This document shows, piece by piece, positions 1-12,553 of a stretch of DNA of 64,000 nt. The stretch spans positions 62,001-126,000 of the forward strand of contig NZ_CAJFCI010000077.1 of the NCBI RefSeq assembly GCF_904061905.1, given 5' to 3'. Below the pieces are notes generated by a model, which was given only the letters and a program-made list of their open reading frames with translations, was not told the DNA's origin and ran no database searches. This stretch comes from Zestomonas carbonaria (GTDB lineage Bacteria > Pseudomonadota > Gammaproteobacteria > Pseudomonadales > Pseudomonadaceae). Within the stretch, counting starts at the first letter, position 1. Every line of letters begins with the position of its first letter. Position numbers and translations under genes: made by a program.

Positions 1-500
1 TACTCGGCGCCGACGATGGCGAACAGGTAGGACTTGGGATTGCGGTTGATGGTCGAGAAGAACACCTGGCCGCCGGGCTTGACCAGGCGCTGGCAGGCTT
101 CGATCACCGAGGCCGGGTCGGGGACGTGTTCGAGCATCTCCAGGCAGGTGACCACGTCGAACTGGCCGGGCATTTCGTCGGCCAGGGCTTCGGCGGTGAT
201 CTGCCGGTATTCCACCTGCACGCCGGATTCCAGTTGATGCAGTTGGGCCACGGCCAGCGGCGCCTCGCCCATGTCGATGCCGGTCACGGTGGCGCCGCGC
301 TGGGCCATGGCCTCGCTGAGGATGCCGCCGCCGCAGCCGACGTCGAGCACTTTCTTGCCGGCCAGGCCGGAGCGCTCGTCGATCCAGTTGACGCGTAGCG
401 GGTTGATGTCGTGCAGTGGCTTGAACTCGCTCTCGCGGTCCCACCAGCGGTGGGCGAGGGCCTCGAACTTGGCGATTTCGGCGTGATCGACGTTGCTCAT
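1..500 (-). CDS. ubiG: Ubiquinone biosynthesis O-methyltransferase UbiG (partial, C-terminus beyond left edge)
   Basis: UbiG is the SAM-dependent O-methyltransferase that carries out both O-methylation steps of ubiquinone synthesis. Reading the minus strand from the ATG at 500 gives a protein beginning MSNVDHAEIAKFEALAHRWW, the typical UbiG N-terminus, followed near residue 51 by the SAM-binding motif I VLDVGCGGG and the acidic end of strand 2 (GIDMG). About 166 of the usual 230-240 residues lie in the window; the stop is off the left edge. The gene sits 23 bases after the stop of the deaminase gene to its right and is read in the same direction, so the two are probably one transcript. An AGGAG-like ribosome site lies just upstream of the ATG. 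Identification is firm. Confidence 0.93.
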   Translation of the reverse strand, partial: MSNVDHAEIAKFEALAHRWWDRESEFKPLHDINPLRVNWIDERSGLAGKKVLDVGCGGGILSEAMAQRGATVTGIDMGEAPLAVAQLHQLESGVQVEYRQITAEALADEMPGQFDVVTCLEMLEHVPDPASVIEACQRLVKPGGQVFFSTINRNPKSYLFAIVGAE

Positions 501-523
501 GACAACTCCTGTAAAGCGGGAAT

Positions 524-1855
524 TCAGTGGGCCTTGCCGGCGATGCGTTCGCCCCAGGCGCGCGCGGTAACCAGGATGCGCTGCTCGTCCAGGCGGGTCA
601 GGTGGCCATCGTCGAGCAGTTGCTTGCCGCCGACCCAGAGGTGCTGCACGCAGTCGCGGCCGCTGGCGTAGATCAGTTGCGACACCGGGTCGTAGACCGG
701 CTGCTGGGCCAGGCGCGAAAGATCGAAAGCGACCATGTCGGCGGACTTGCCCAGTTCCAGGGAGCCGGTCTGTTCGTCCAGGCCGAGGGCGCGGGCGCCG
801 TTGAGGGTGGCCATGCGCAGTGCGCGGTGGGCGTCCAGGGCGGTCGCCGAGCCGGCCACGGCCTTGGCCAGCAGCGCGGCGGTGCGGGTTTCGCCGAGCA
901 GGTCCAGGTCGTTGTTGCTGGCCGCGCCGTCGGTGCCGACCGCTACGTTGACGCCGGCGTTCCACAAGCGTTCCACCGGGCAGAAGCCGCTGGCCAGCTT
1001 GAGGTTGGATTCGGGGCAGTGGATCACGCTGCTGTTGCTTTCCACCAGCAGCGCCAGGTCTTCGTCGTCCACCTGGGTCATGTGCACGGCCTGGAAGCGC
1101 GGGCCGAGCAGGCCGAGGCGGGAGAGCCGGGCCATCGGCCGCACGCCGTGCAGTTCGAGGCTCTGCTGGACCTCGAAGGCGGTCTCCTGCACGTGCATGT
1201 GGATGCCGGCGTCCAGTTCTTCGGCCAGCATGCGCACGTTCTCCAGCTTGTCGTCGCTCACCGAGTAGGGAGCGTGGGGGCCGAAGGCCACCTTGATGCG
1301 CGGGTGCAGCTTGAGGTCGTCGAACAGCTTGAGGCCCTTGCGCAGGGCTTCGCCGGCATCGCGTGCGCCGGGGGTGGGGAAATCCAGCACCGGGATGCAC
1401 ATCTGCGCGCGAATGCCGCTCTTGTGCACCAGTTCGCTGGCGATTTCCGGGAAGAAGTACATGTCCGAGAAGCAGGTGATGCCGCTCTTGAGCTGTTCGG
1501 CGATGGCCAGTTCGGTGCCGTCGCGGACGAACTCCTCGTCGACCCAGCGGGCTTCGGCCGGCCAGATGTGATCCTGCAGCCAGGTCATCAGCGGCAGGTC
1601 GTCGGCGAGGCCGCGGAACAGGCTCATCGCCGCGTGGCCGTGGGCGTTGATCAGGCCCGGGGCCAGCAGGCAGCCGGTCAGCTCGCGGATTTCCTTGGCG
1701 GCATGCAGCATGGCCTCCTCGCGCGGGGCGAGCAGCACGATGCGGCCGTCGCGCACGCCCAGCGCGTGGTCCCTCCAGACCACCCCGGCCGGCTCGACGG
1801 GTACCAGCCAGGTCGGCAGCAGCAGCAGGTCGAGGGGGGCGGACAGGTCGGACAT
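524..1855 (-). CDS. mtaD: 5'-methylthioadenosine / S-adenosylhomocysteine deaminase (TRZ/ATZ amidohydrolase family)
   Basis: This 443-residue amidohydrolase belongs to the TRZ/ATZ group, whose characterised Pseudomonas member (PA3170) deaminates 5'-methylthioadenosine to methylthioinosine. The protein starts MSDLSAPLDL at the ATG at 1855. The metal-binding H-x-H is at residues 72 and 74 (INAHGHAAMS); HVQET and VGTDGAASNN motifs further on supply the remaining zinc ligands and the catalytic Asp. It is divergent from mtnA 108 bases away, which fits a joint role in methionine salvage. It probably forms an operon with ubiG. A TATACT-like minus-strand -10 element lies at 1893-1898, without a good -35. 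Substrate preference (MTA, SAH or adenosine) cannot be read from sequence alone. Confidence 0.85.
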   Translation of the reverse strand: MSDLSAPLDLLLLPTWLVPVEPAGVVWRDHALGVRDGRIVLLAPREEAMLHAAKEIRELTGCLLAPGLINAHGHAAMSLFRGLADDLPLMTWLQDHIWPAEARWVDEEFVRDGTELAIAEQLKSGITCFSDMYFFPEIASELVHKSGIRAQMCIPVLDFPTPGARDAGEALRKGLKLFDDLKLHPRIKVAFGPHAPYSVSDDKLENVRMLAEELDAGIHMHVQETAFEVQQSLELHGVRPMARLSRLGLLGPRFQAVHMTQVDDEDLALLVESNSSVIHCPESNLKLASGFCPVERLWNAGVNVAVGTDGAASNNDLDLLGETRTAALLAKAVAGSATALDAHRALRMATLNGARALGLDEQTGSLELGKSADMVAFDLSRLAQQPVYDPVSQLIYASGRDCVQHLWVGGKQLLDDGHLTRLDEQRILVTARAWGERIAGKAH

Positions 1856-1924
1856 AAATCGGCTTCCAGTGCGGTATCTCGGCGAATGCGGCAGTATACC
1901 CGAGCGTCCCGGCCGGAGGCTCGC

Positions 1925-1930
1925 TATAAT
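1925..1930 (+). promoter_or_regulatory. Candidate -10 element of mtnA promoter
   Basis: A perfect TATAAT lies 33 bases upstream of the mtnA start in the divergent mtaD/mtnA gap. The hexamer 17 bases upstream (GAGCGT) is a poor -35, so the promoter may be weak or activator-dependent. Inference from sequence only. Confidence 0.4.
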
Positions 1931-1963
1931 CCGCGGCTTTTGTTTCTCAGTGTGGAGTGGGGC

Positions 1964-3040
<1,077 letters not shown>

Positions 3041-3306
3041 GCGGGCTTGCCTTGCGATGACCGGCAGTCCGGAGCCGCTGCGGGCAGTTGTTCCCGCATG
3101 GCCCCGGAAACGCTGTCCGGGGTAGGTGCCGGGCGGGCTTTGTGTTAATCTCCGGCAGTTCTCAAGGGGCTGCTCGCGCACCTTTGACGCATGGCATAAC
3201 TCTTTGATTTGTTGTGAGTCGTTGCTGGCCAGTGGCCGGCGGCGGCGCGCTTCGCTCCATTGAAGGATGGCGCGGCGTTTCACTAGAAAAAGGAACCAGG
3301 CTTCTC

Positions 3307-6066
<2,760 letters not shown>

Positions 6067-6073
6067 GGTACCG

Positions 6074-6102
6074 ATGGCTCCCGTGTTTTGCGTGGGAGCC
6101 AT
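6074..6102 (+). promoter_or_regulatory. Intercistronic hairpin between gyrA and serC
   Basis: A perfect 9-bp inverted repeat (ATGGCTCCC at 6074-6082, GGGAGCCAT at 6094-6102) encloses an 11-base loop. No T-tract follows, so it is not a standard terminator. It could act as a partial terminator or an RNA-processing or mRNA-stability site between gyrA and the serC operon. Confidence 0.5.
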
Positions 6103-6126
6103 TGCAGAATCGAGAGCGAGATAGAC

Positions 6127-7212
6127 GTGAGCAAGCGAGCCCATAATTTCTGCGCCGGCCCGGCCGCGCTTCCCACCGCAGTCCTCGAGCGTGCCCAGGC
6201 GGAAATGCTCGACTGGCAGGGCCGGGGCCTCTCCGTGATGGAGATGAGCCACCGCAGCGACGAGTACGTGGCCATCGCCGAGAAGGCCGAGCAGGACCTG
6301 CGCGACCTGCTCAACGTGCCGAACGACTACAAGGTGCTGTTCCTGCAGGGCGGTGCCAGCCAGCAATTCGCCGAGATCCCGCTCAACCTGCTGCCCGAAG
6401 ATGGCGTCGCCGACTACGTCGATACCGGCATCTGGTCGAAGAAGGCCATCGAGGAAGCGCGCCGCTTCGGTAACGTCAATGTCGCCGCCAGCGCCAAGGC
6501 CTACGACTACTTCGCCATTCCCGGCCAGAACGAGTGGCAACTGTCGAAGGATGCCGCCTACCTGCATTACGCCAGCAACGAGACCATCGGTGGCCTGCAG
6601 TTCGACTGGACTCCGGAAGTCGGCGACGTGCCGCTGGTGGTGGACATGTCTTCGGACATCCTCTCGCGGCCGATCGATGTGTCGAAGTTCGGCCTGATCT
6701 ACGCTGGCGCGCAGAAGAACATCGGCCCGAGCGGCCTGGTGGTGGTCATCGTTCGCGAAGACCTGCTCGGCCGCGCCCGCAGCATCTGCCCGACCATGCT
6801 CAACTACAAGGTCGCCGCCGACAACGGCTCCATGTACAACACCCCGGCCACCTATTCCTGGTACCTCTCCGGCCTGGTCTTCCAGTGGCTGAAGGAGCAG
6901 GGCGGCGTCGAGGCCATGGAGCGGCGCAACCGCGCGAAGAAGGACCTGCTGTACTCCTTCATCGATGCCAGCGATTTCTACACCAACCCGATCCAGCCCA
7001 GCGCCCGTTCCTGGATGAACGTGCCCTTCCGCCTGGCCGACGAGAAGCTCGACAAGGCCTTCCTCGTCGGCGCTGACGCCCGTGGCCTGCTCAACCTCAA
7101 GGGCCACCGTTCGGTGGGCGGCATGCGCGCCTCCATCTACAACGCCCTGGGCCTGGACGCCATCGAGGCCCTGGTGGCCTACATGGCCGAGTTCGAGAAG
7201 GAGCACGGCTGA
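6127..7212 (+). CDS. serC: Phosphoserine aminotransferase
   Basis: SerC is a PLP enzyme that transaminates 3-phosphohydroxypyruvate to phosphoserine, and acts similarly in pyridoxine synthesis. The 361-residue protein begins at a GTG (MSKRAHNFCAGPAALP); the family signature FCAGPAALP is at residues 8-16. The PLP lysine is Lys197 in GAQKNIGPSG. An upstream in-frame ATG at 6088 would add 13 residues unrelated to the family, and GAGAGCGAG lies upstream of the GTG. The stop overlaps the pheA start (TGATG), so the two are translationally coupled in the serC-pheA-hisC-tyrA/aroA-cmk operon. Confidence 0.96.
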   Translation: MSKRAHNFCAGPAALPTAVLERAQAEMLDWQGRGLSVMEMSHRSDEYVAIAEKAEQDLRDLLNVPNDYKVLFLQGGASQQFAEIPLNLLPEDGVADYVDTGIWSKKAIEEARRFGNVNVAASAKAYDYFAIPGQNEWQLSKDAAYLHYASNETIGGLQFDWTPEVGDVPLVVDMSSDILSRPIDVSKFGLIYAGAQKNIGPSGLVVVIVREDLLGRARSICPTMLNYKVAADNGSMYNTPATYSWYLSGLVFQWLKEQGGVEAMERRNRAKKDLLYSFIDASDFYTNPIQPSARSWMNVPFRLADEKLDKAFLVGADARGLLNLKGHRSVGGMRASIYNALGLDAIEALVAYMAEFEKEHG

Positions 7213-8309
7213 TGAGCGACGCTGACCAGCTCAAGGCTTTGCGCGTACGCATCGACAGCCTCGACGAGAAGATCCTCGAGCTGATCAGCGAGCGCGCCCG
7301 CTGTGCCCAGGACGTGGCGCGGGTGAAGATGCAGACCCTGGCCGAAGGCGAGAAGCCGGTGTTCTACCGTCCCGAACGCGAAGCCTGGGTGCTCAAGCAC
7401 ATCATGGAGCGCAACCAGGGTCCGCTGGACAACGAGGAAATGGCCCGGCTGTTCCGCGAGATCATGTCCTCCTGCCTGGCCCTGGAGCAGCCGCTCAAGG
7501 TCGCCTATCTCGGCCCGGAGGGCACCTTCACCCAGGCTGCCGCGCTCAAGCACTTCGGCCATGCGGTGATCAGCACGCCGATGGCGGCGATCGACGAGGT
7601 GTTTCGCGAGGTGGCCGCGGGCGCGGTGAACTTCGGCGTGGTGCCGGTGGAGAACTCCACCGAGGGCGCGGTCAACCACACCCTGGATAGCTTCCTCGAA
7701 CACGACATGGTGATCTGCGGCGAGGTGGAGTTGCGAATCCACCATCACCTGCTGGTCGGCGAAACCACCAAGACCGACCGCATCACCCGCATCTATTCCC
7801 ACGCGCAGTCGCTGGCGCAGTGTCGCAAATGGCTGGACGCACATTACCCGAACGTCGAGCGCGTGGCGGTTTCCAGCAACGCCGACGCCGCCAAGCGGGT
7901 GAAGAGCGAGTGGAACAGTGCGGCCATCGCCGGTGATATGGCGGCCAGCCTGTACGGGTTGACCAAGCTGTACGAGAAGATCGAGGACCGCCCGGACAAC
8001 TCCACGCGCTTCCTGATCATCGGCAGCCAGGAAGTGCCGCCGACCGGCGACGACAAGACCTCGATCATCGTCTCCATGCGCAACAAGCCGGGGGCGCTGC
8101 ACGAGCTGCTGGTGCCGTTCCACACCAACGGCATCGACCTGACCCGCATTGAGACCCGCCCGTCGCGCAGCGGCAAGTGGACCTACGTGTTCTTCATCGA
8201 CTTCGTCGGCCACCACAAGGACCCGCTGATCAAGGACGTCCTGGAAAAGATCAACCAGGAAGCCGTGGCGCTGAAGGTGCTGGGTTCCTATCCGAAAGCG
8301 GTTCTCTAA
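7212..8309 (+). CDS. pheA: Bifunctional chorismate mutase / prephenate dehydratase (P-protein)
   Basis: The P-protein converts chorismate to prephenate and then to phenylpyruvate, the committed route to phenylalanine. The 365 residues show an AroQ-type chorismate mutase helix bundle (about 1-90), a prephenate dehydratase domain (about 96-275, opening VAYLGPEGTFTQAA and containing NSTRFLIIG), and a C-terminal ACT domain with GALHELL and ETRPS, the phenylalanine feedback site. The ATG overlaps the serC stop. A palindromic repeat separates it from hisC. Confidence 0.97.
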   Translation: MSDADQLKALRVRIDSLDEKILELISERARCAQDVARVKMQTLAEGEKPVFYRPEREAWVLKHIMERNQGPLDNEEMARLFREIMSSCLALEQPLKVAYLGPEGTFTQAAALKHFGHAVISTPMAAIDEVFREVAAGAVNFGVVPVENSTEGAVNHTLDSFLEHDMVICGEVELRIHHHLLVGETTKTDRITRIYSHAQSLAQCRKWLDAHYPNVERVAVSSNADAAKRVKSEWNSAAIAGDMAASLYGLTKLYEKIEDRPDNSTRFLIIGSQEVPPTGDDKTSIIVSMRNKPGALHELLVPFHTNGIDLTRIETRPSRSGKWTYVFFIDFVGHHKDPLIKDVLEKINQEAVALKVLGSYPKAVL

Positions 8310-8313
8310 TGCG

Positions 8314-8393
8314 GCGGCAAGCTGCAAGCCCCAAGCTGCAAGCGGGTTGGCATGCGGCTTGAGCTTGTGGCTTGAAGCTTGAGGCTTATAGCT
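8314..8393. repeat. Palindromic AAGCTTG/CAAGCT-rich intergenic repeat, copy 1
   Basis: The pheA-hisC gap is filled by CAAGCTGCAAGCC-type units on the left and their inverted counterparts (GGCTTGAAGCTTG) on the right, forming a long imperfect hairpin. It runs right up to the hisC ATG, so its GAGG at 8381-8384 is the best available ribosome site for hisC. Related copies lie at 52686-52754 and 54989-55058. Confidence 0.8.
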
Positions 8394-9506
8394 ATGTCCT
8401 GTGATTTCCTCGCCCTGGCCCAGCCGGGCGTACAGAAACTGTCGCCCTACGTGCCGGGCAAGCCGGTGGATGAACTGGCCCGTGAGCTGAATCTCGATCC
8501 GGCCGGTATCGTCAAGCTGGCCAGCAACGAGAACCCGCTGGGCCCCAGCCCGAAGGCGCTGGAAGCCATCCGTGGCGAGCTGGCCGAGCTGACCCGCTAT
8601 CCGGATGGCAACGGCTTCGAGCTCAAGCGCAGGCTGGCCGAACGCTGCGGCGTGAGCACCGCCCAGGTGACCCTCGGCAACGGTTCCAACGATATCCTCG
8701 AGCTGGTCGCGCGGGCCTACCTGGCGCCGGGCCTGAACGCGGTGTTCAGCGAGCACGCCTTTGCCGTCTACCCGATCGTCACCCAGGCGGTCGGCGCCCA
8801 AGGCAAGGTGGTACCGGCCAGGGATTACGGTCACGACCTCGAGGCCATGCTCGCCGCGATCGACGAGCAAACCCGCGTGGTGTTCGTCGCCAACCCCAAC
8901 AACCCGACCGGCACCTGGTTCGGCCCGCAGACCCTGGCCGATTTCCTCGCCCGGGTGCCGGAGCGCGTGCTGGTGGTCCTCGATGAGGCCTACATCGAAT
9001 ACGCTGAGGGCGACGAGCTGCCGGACGGCCTCGACTACCTGGCGCAGTACCCGAACCTGCTGGTCTCCCGTACCTTCTCCAAGGCCTATGGCCTGGCCGG
9101 GCTGCGGGTCGGCTACGGGCTTTCCTCGGTGCAGGTCGCCGATGTGCTCAACCGCGTGCGCCAGCCGTTCAACGTCAACAGCCTGGCCCTGGCGGCCGCC
9201 TGCGCGGCGCTGGACGACGCCGAGTACCTGGCCGAGAGCCGCCGCGTCAACGATGCCGGCATGCTCCAACTGGAAGAAGGCTTCCGTGGCTTGGGGCTGA
9301 AGTGGATTCCCAGCAAGGGCAACTTCATTGCGGTCGATTTCGGTCGCGACGCGGCGCCGATCAACCAGGCGTTGTTGCAGGCCGGGGTGATCGTGCGCCC
9401 GGTGGCCGGCTACGGCATGCCGACCTTCCTGCGCGTATCCATCGGCACCCAGGCTGAAAACGCCCGCTTCCTCGAAGTGTTGAGGCAGGTGCTGGCTCGT
9501 GGCTGA
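8394..9506 (+). CDS. hisC: Histidinol-phosphate aminotransferase (hisC2-type)
   Basis: This PLP aminotransferase of fold type I acts on histidinol-phosphate, and in this operon context probably also on aromatic keto acids such as prephenate or phenylpyruvate. The 370 residues start MSCDFLALAQPGVQKLSPY at 8394. The motifs are KLASNENPLGPSP (substrate loop), NPNNPTGTW, DEAYIEY and the PLP lysine Lys230 in SRTFSKAYGLAGLRVGYG. The upstream in-frame ATG at 8379 would lie inside the repeat and is not conserved-looking. It overlaps the tyrA-aroA start by 8 bases. It is a second-type HisC located outside any his operon, between pheA and tyrA. Confidence 0.93.
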   Translation: MSCDFLALAQPGVQKLSPYVPGKPVDELARELNLDPAGIVKLASNENPLGPSPKALEAIRGELAELTRYPDGNGFELKRRLAERCGVSTAQVTLGNGSNDILELVARAYLAPGLNAVFSEHAFAVYPIVTQAVGAQGKVVPARDYGHDLEAMLAAIDEQTRVVFVANPNNPTGTWFGPQTLADFLARVPERVLVVLDEAYIEYAEGDELPDGLDYLAQYPNLLVSRTFSKAYGLAGLRVGYGLSSVQVADVLNRVRQPFNVNSLALAAACAALDDAEYLAESRRVNDAGMLQLEEGFRGLGLKWIPSKGNFIAVDFGRDAAPINQALLQAGVIVRPVAGYGMPTFLRVSIGTQAENARFLEVLRQVLARG

Positions 9507-11742
9507 AGTCAGCAGCCGGCAAGTGGCCGCCCCTGTCCTGGGCCGCCTTGTGGTGGTCGGCCTGGGCCTGATTGGCGGTTCCTTCGCCAAGGGGCTGCGT
9601 GAGAAGGGCCTGTTTCGCGAGGTCGTCGGCGTCGACCTAGACCCGGAGTCGCGTCGCCTGGCGGTGGAGCTGGGGGTGGTGGACCGCTGCGAGACCGACC
9701 TGGCCGCTGCCTGCCAGGGGGGGGACGTCATCCAGTTGGCGGTACCGATCCTCGCCATGGAGAAGCTGCTGGCCGAGCTGGCCGGGCTCGACTTGGGTGA
9801 CGCGCTGCTCACCGATGTCGGCAGCGCCAAGGGCAACGTGGTGCGCGCCGCCCGTGAGGCTTTCGGCGGGATGCCGGCGCGCTTCGTGCCTGGCCATCCG
9901 ATCGCCGGCTCCGAGCAGAGCGGGGTAGAGGCGGCCAAGGCCACGCTGTTCCGCCGCCACAAGGTGATCCTGACGCCACTGGAGAACACCGATCCGGCGG
10001 CGCTGGCCTGCATCGACCGGCTGTGGCGAGCGCTGGGCGCCGATGTGGAACACATGGAGGTCGAGCACCACGACGAGGTGCTGGCGGCCACCAGCCACTT
10101 GCCGCACCTGCTGGCCTTCGGACTGGTCGACTCGCTGGCCAAGCGCAGCGAGAACCTGGAAATCTTCCGCTACGCTGCTGGCGGCTTCCGCGACTTCACG
10201 CGGATCGCCGGTAGCGACCCGGTGATGTGGCACGACATCTTCCTTGCCAACCGCCGGGCGGTGTTGCGCACCTTGGACGCTTTTCGCGACGATCTCGACG
10301 CCCTGCGCGGCGCGATCGACGCTGGGGACGGGCATCAACTGCTCGGCGTGTTCACTCGCGCCCGCTTCGCCCGTGAGCATTTCAGCAAAATCCTGGCCCG
10401 CAGGGCCTATGTGGACGCCATGCACTCGAACGACCTGATCTACCTCGCCAATCCTGGTGGCTCCCTCTCCGGCCGCATCCGCGTGCCCGGCGACAAATCC
10501 ATCTCGCACCGCTCGATCATGCTCGGCTCCCTGGCCGAAGGCACCACCCAGGTGGAAGGCTTCCTCGAGGGCGAGGACGCCCTGGCGACCCTGCAGGCAT
10601 TCCGCGACATGGGCGTGGTCATCGAAGGCCCGCACCATGGCAAGGTGACCATCCACGGCGTCGGCCTGCATGGCCTCAAGGCGCCGCCCGGACCGCTCTA
10701 CCTGGGCAACTCCGGCACCTCGATGCGCCTGCTCAGCGGCCTGCTCGCCGCGCAGCCGTTCGACACCACCCTGACCGGCGACGCTTCGCTGTCCAAGCGA
10801 CCGATGAACCGCGTGGCCAAGCCGCTGCGCGAGATGGGCGCGGTGATCGAGACCGGCCCGGAAGGCCGTCCTCCGCTGACCATCCGCGGCGGCCAGCTCC
10901 TGACCGGCATGCGCTATGAGATGCCGATGGCCAGCGCCCAGGTGAAGTCCTGTCTGCTGCTCGCCGGCCTGTATGCCGCTGGTGAAACCACGGTGATCGA
11001 GCCGGCACCGACCCGTGACCACACCGAGCGGATGCTGCGTGGCTTCGGCTACCCGGTCACGGTGGAAGGCAATACTGCGAGCGTGGAGTCCGGTCATAAG
11101 CTGACCGCTACTCACATCGAGGTGCCGGCGGACATCTCCTCGGCGGCCTTCTTCCTGGTCGCGGCGAGCATCGCCGAAGGCTCCGATCTGCTGCTCGAAC
11201 ACGTCGGAGTGAACCCGACCCGCACCGGGGTGATCGATATCCTCAAGCTGATGGGCGCCGATATCAGCCTGGAAAACCAGCGTGAAGTGGGCGGTGAGCC
11301 GGTGGCTGACATCCGCGTGCGTTCGTCCGCGCTGAAGGGCATCGACATCCCGGAAGACCTGGTGCCCCTGGCCATCGACGAGTTCCCGGTGCTGTTCGTC
11401 GCCGCCGCCTGCGCCGAAGGCCGCACCGTGCTGCGCGGGGCCGAAGAGCTGCGGGTCAAGGAATCCGACCGTATCCAGGTGATGGCCGACGGCCTGGTTG
11501 CCCTGGGCGTCAAGGCCGAGCCGACTCCGGACGGCATCATCATCGAGGGCGGCCCGATCGGTGGGGGCGAGGTGTGGAGCCATGGCGACCACCGCATCGC
11601 CATGTCCTTCAGCGTGGCGTCCCTGCGGGCCGGCGCGCCGATCCGCATCCACGACTGCGCCAACGTCGCGACGTCCTTCCCGAACTTCATCGGCCTGGCC
11701 AACCAGGTTGGTATCCGCGTCAGCGTAGAGGGTGAAAAGTGA
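9499..11742 (+). CDS. tyrA-aroA: Fused prephenate dehydrogenase TyrA / EPSP synthase AroA
   Basis: This single 747-residue polypeptide joins two aromatic-pathway enzymes. Residues about 14-300 are the NAD-dependent prephenate dehydrogenase (GLGLIGGSFAKG at 21-32, GHPIAGSEQSG, and DFTRIAGSDP further on). From about residue 312 onward is 5-enolpyruvylshikimate-3-phosphate synthase (RVPGDKSISHRSIML, LGNSGTSMRLL, LRVKESDRI, GDHRIAMSF), ending LANQVGIRVSVEGEK. The start is a GTG at 9499, overlapping hisC. No internal stop or frameshift separates the halves. The fusion is typical of Pseudomonas; it places the EPSP step and the tyrosine branch dehydrogenase on one protein. cmk follows with its ATG overlapping the stop. 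Confidence 0.95.
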   Translation: MAEVSSRQVAAPVLGRLVVVGLGLIGGSFAKGLREKGLFREVVGVDLDPESRRLAVELGVVDRCETDLAAACQGGDVIQLAVPILAMEKLLAELAGLDLGDALLTDVGSAKGNVVRAAREAFGGMPARFVPGHPIAGSEQSGVEAAKATLFRRHKVILTPLENTDPAALACIDRLWRALGADVEHMEVEHHDEVLAATSHLPHLLAFGLVDSLAKRSENLEIFRYAAGGFRDFTRIAGSDPVMWHDIFLANRRAVLRTLDAFRDDLDALRGAIDAGDGHQLLGVFTRARFAREHFSKILARRAYVDAMHSNDLIYLANPGGSLSGRIRVPGDKSISHRSIMLGSLAEGTTQVEGFLEGEDALATLQAFRDMGVVIEGPHHGKVTIHGVGLHGLKAPPGPLYLGNSGTSMRLLSGLLAAQPFDTTLTGDASLSKRPMNRVAKPLREMGAVIETGPEGRPPLTIRGGQLLTGMRYEMPMASAQVKSCLLLAGLYAAGETTVIEPAPTRDHTERMLRGFGYPVTVEGNTASVESGHKLTATHIEVPADISSAAFFLVAASIAEGSDLLLEHVGVNPTRTGVIDILKLMGADISLENQREVGGEPVADIRVRSSALKGIDIPEDLVPLAIDEFPVLFVAAACAEGRTVLRGAEELRVKESDRIQVMADGLVALGVKAEPTPDGIIIEGGPIGGGEVWSHGDHRIAMSFSVASLRAGAPIRIHDCANVATSFPNFIGLANQVGIRVSVEGEK

Positions 11743-12431
11743 TGAATACCCAGACTCCCGTCATCGCCATCGACGGACCCAGCGGTTCCGGTAAAGGCAC
11801 CGTTGCTGGGCTGCTGGCGAAACGGCTGGGCTGGAACCTGCTCGACTCGGGCGCTCTGTACCGCCTGCTGGCGTTCGCCGCGCGCAACCACGGCGTGGAC
11901 CTCACCAATGAAGAGGCGATGAAGGTGCTGGCCGCTCATCTGGACGTGCAGTTCGTCGCCGCCGGTGCCGGCGAGCCGCAGCGCATCATCCTCGAAGGCG
12001 AGGAGGTCACCGACGCGATCCGCAACGAGCAGATCGGCGCGGGTGCTTCGCAGGTCGCGGCCCTGGCGGCGGTGCGCGAGGCGCTGTTGCAGCGCCAGCG
12101 CGCCTTCCTGGAGGCTCCGGGGCTGGTGGCCGACGGTCGAGACATGGGAACCGTGGTGTTTCCCGAGGCGCCGCTGAAGATATTCCTGACCGCCAGCGCC
12201 GAGGAACGGGCACGTCGTCGCTACCTGCAGTTGAAGGCAAAGGGGCAGGATGTTAATCTTGCGAGTCTGCTAGACGAGATTCGAGAGCGCGATGAGCGCG
12301 ACATGCAACGCGCGGTCGCCCCACTCAAGCCAGCTCCTGACGCCGTCCAGCTGGATTCCACCGAGCTCTCCATCGAGCAGGTGCTGGAACGCATCATGAG
12401 CGAAGTCGCCGACCGCGACCTAGCCGGATGA
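11742..12431 (+). CDS. cmk: Cytidylate kinase
   Basis: Cmk phosphorylates CMP and dCMP with ATP in the cytoplasm. The 229-residue protein has the P-loop GPSGSGKGT at residues 12-20, then LDSGALYRLLA for nucleotide monophosphate binding and VADGRDMGTVVFP with the conserved Arg/Asp. The ATG at 11742 overlaps the fusion gene's TGA (GTGATGA); a GTG one codon earlier is a less likely start. The cmk-rpsA order is the standard gamma-proteobacterial arrangement. Confidence 0.96.
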   Translation: MNTQTPVIAIDGPSGSGKGTVAGLLAKRLGWNLLDSGALYRLLAFAARNHGVDLTNEEAMKVLAAHLDVQFVAAGAGEPQRIILEGEEVTDAIRNEQIGAGASQVAALAAVREALLQRQRAFLEAPGLVADGRDMGTVVFPEAPLKIFLTASAEERARRRYLQLKAKGQDVNLASLLDEIRERDERDMQRAVAPLKPAPDAVQLDSTELSIEQVLERIMSEVADRDLAG

Positions 12432-12435
12432 CCAG

Positions 12436-12553
12436 GGAGGTATACGGGATGCCAGTCGAAGCCCGTTGCCTCCTTTGTACTTAAACGACCCCACATTGGA
12501 CTGGAATGTGGAAGATGGGCGGATGTTCGCCCTAGATCAATTCAGGAATCAAC
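12436..12553 (+). promoter_or_regulatory. rpsA leader with three hairpins, probable S1 autoregulatory element
   Basis: Three inverted repeats follow each other in the 122-base cmk-rpsA gap. Hairpin 1 pairs GGAGG (12436-12440) plus ACGGG with CCCGT plus CCTCC (12469-12473). Hairpin 2 pairs CCACATT (12491-12497) with AATGTGG (12505-12511) around a loop starting GGA. Hairpin 3 pairs GGGC (12517-12520) with GCCC (12529-12532), again with GGA in the loop. In E. coli and relatives the rpsA leader folds into hairpins with GGA loops that recruit S1 for translation and autogenous repression. The resemblance is seen here; function is inferred. Confidence 0.62.

Noticed and set aside
7179..10142. Long minus-strand open frame antisense to pheA, hisC and tyrA-aroA
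   Set aside because: Same GC-rich shadow effect; the product has no recognisable domain and covers three certain genes.
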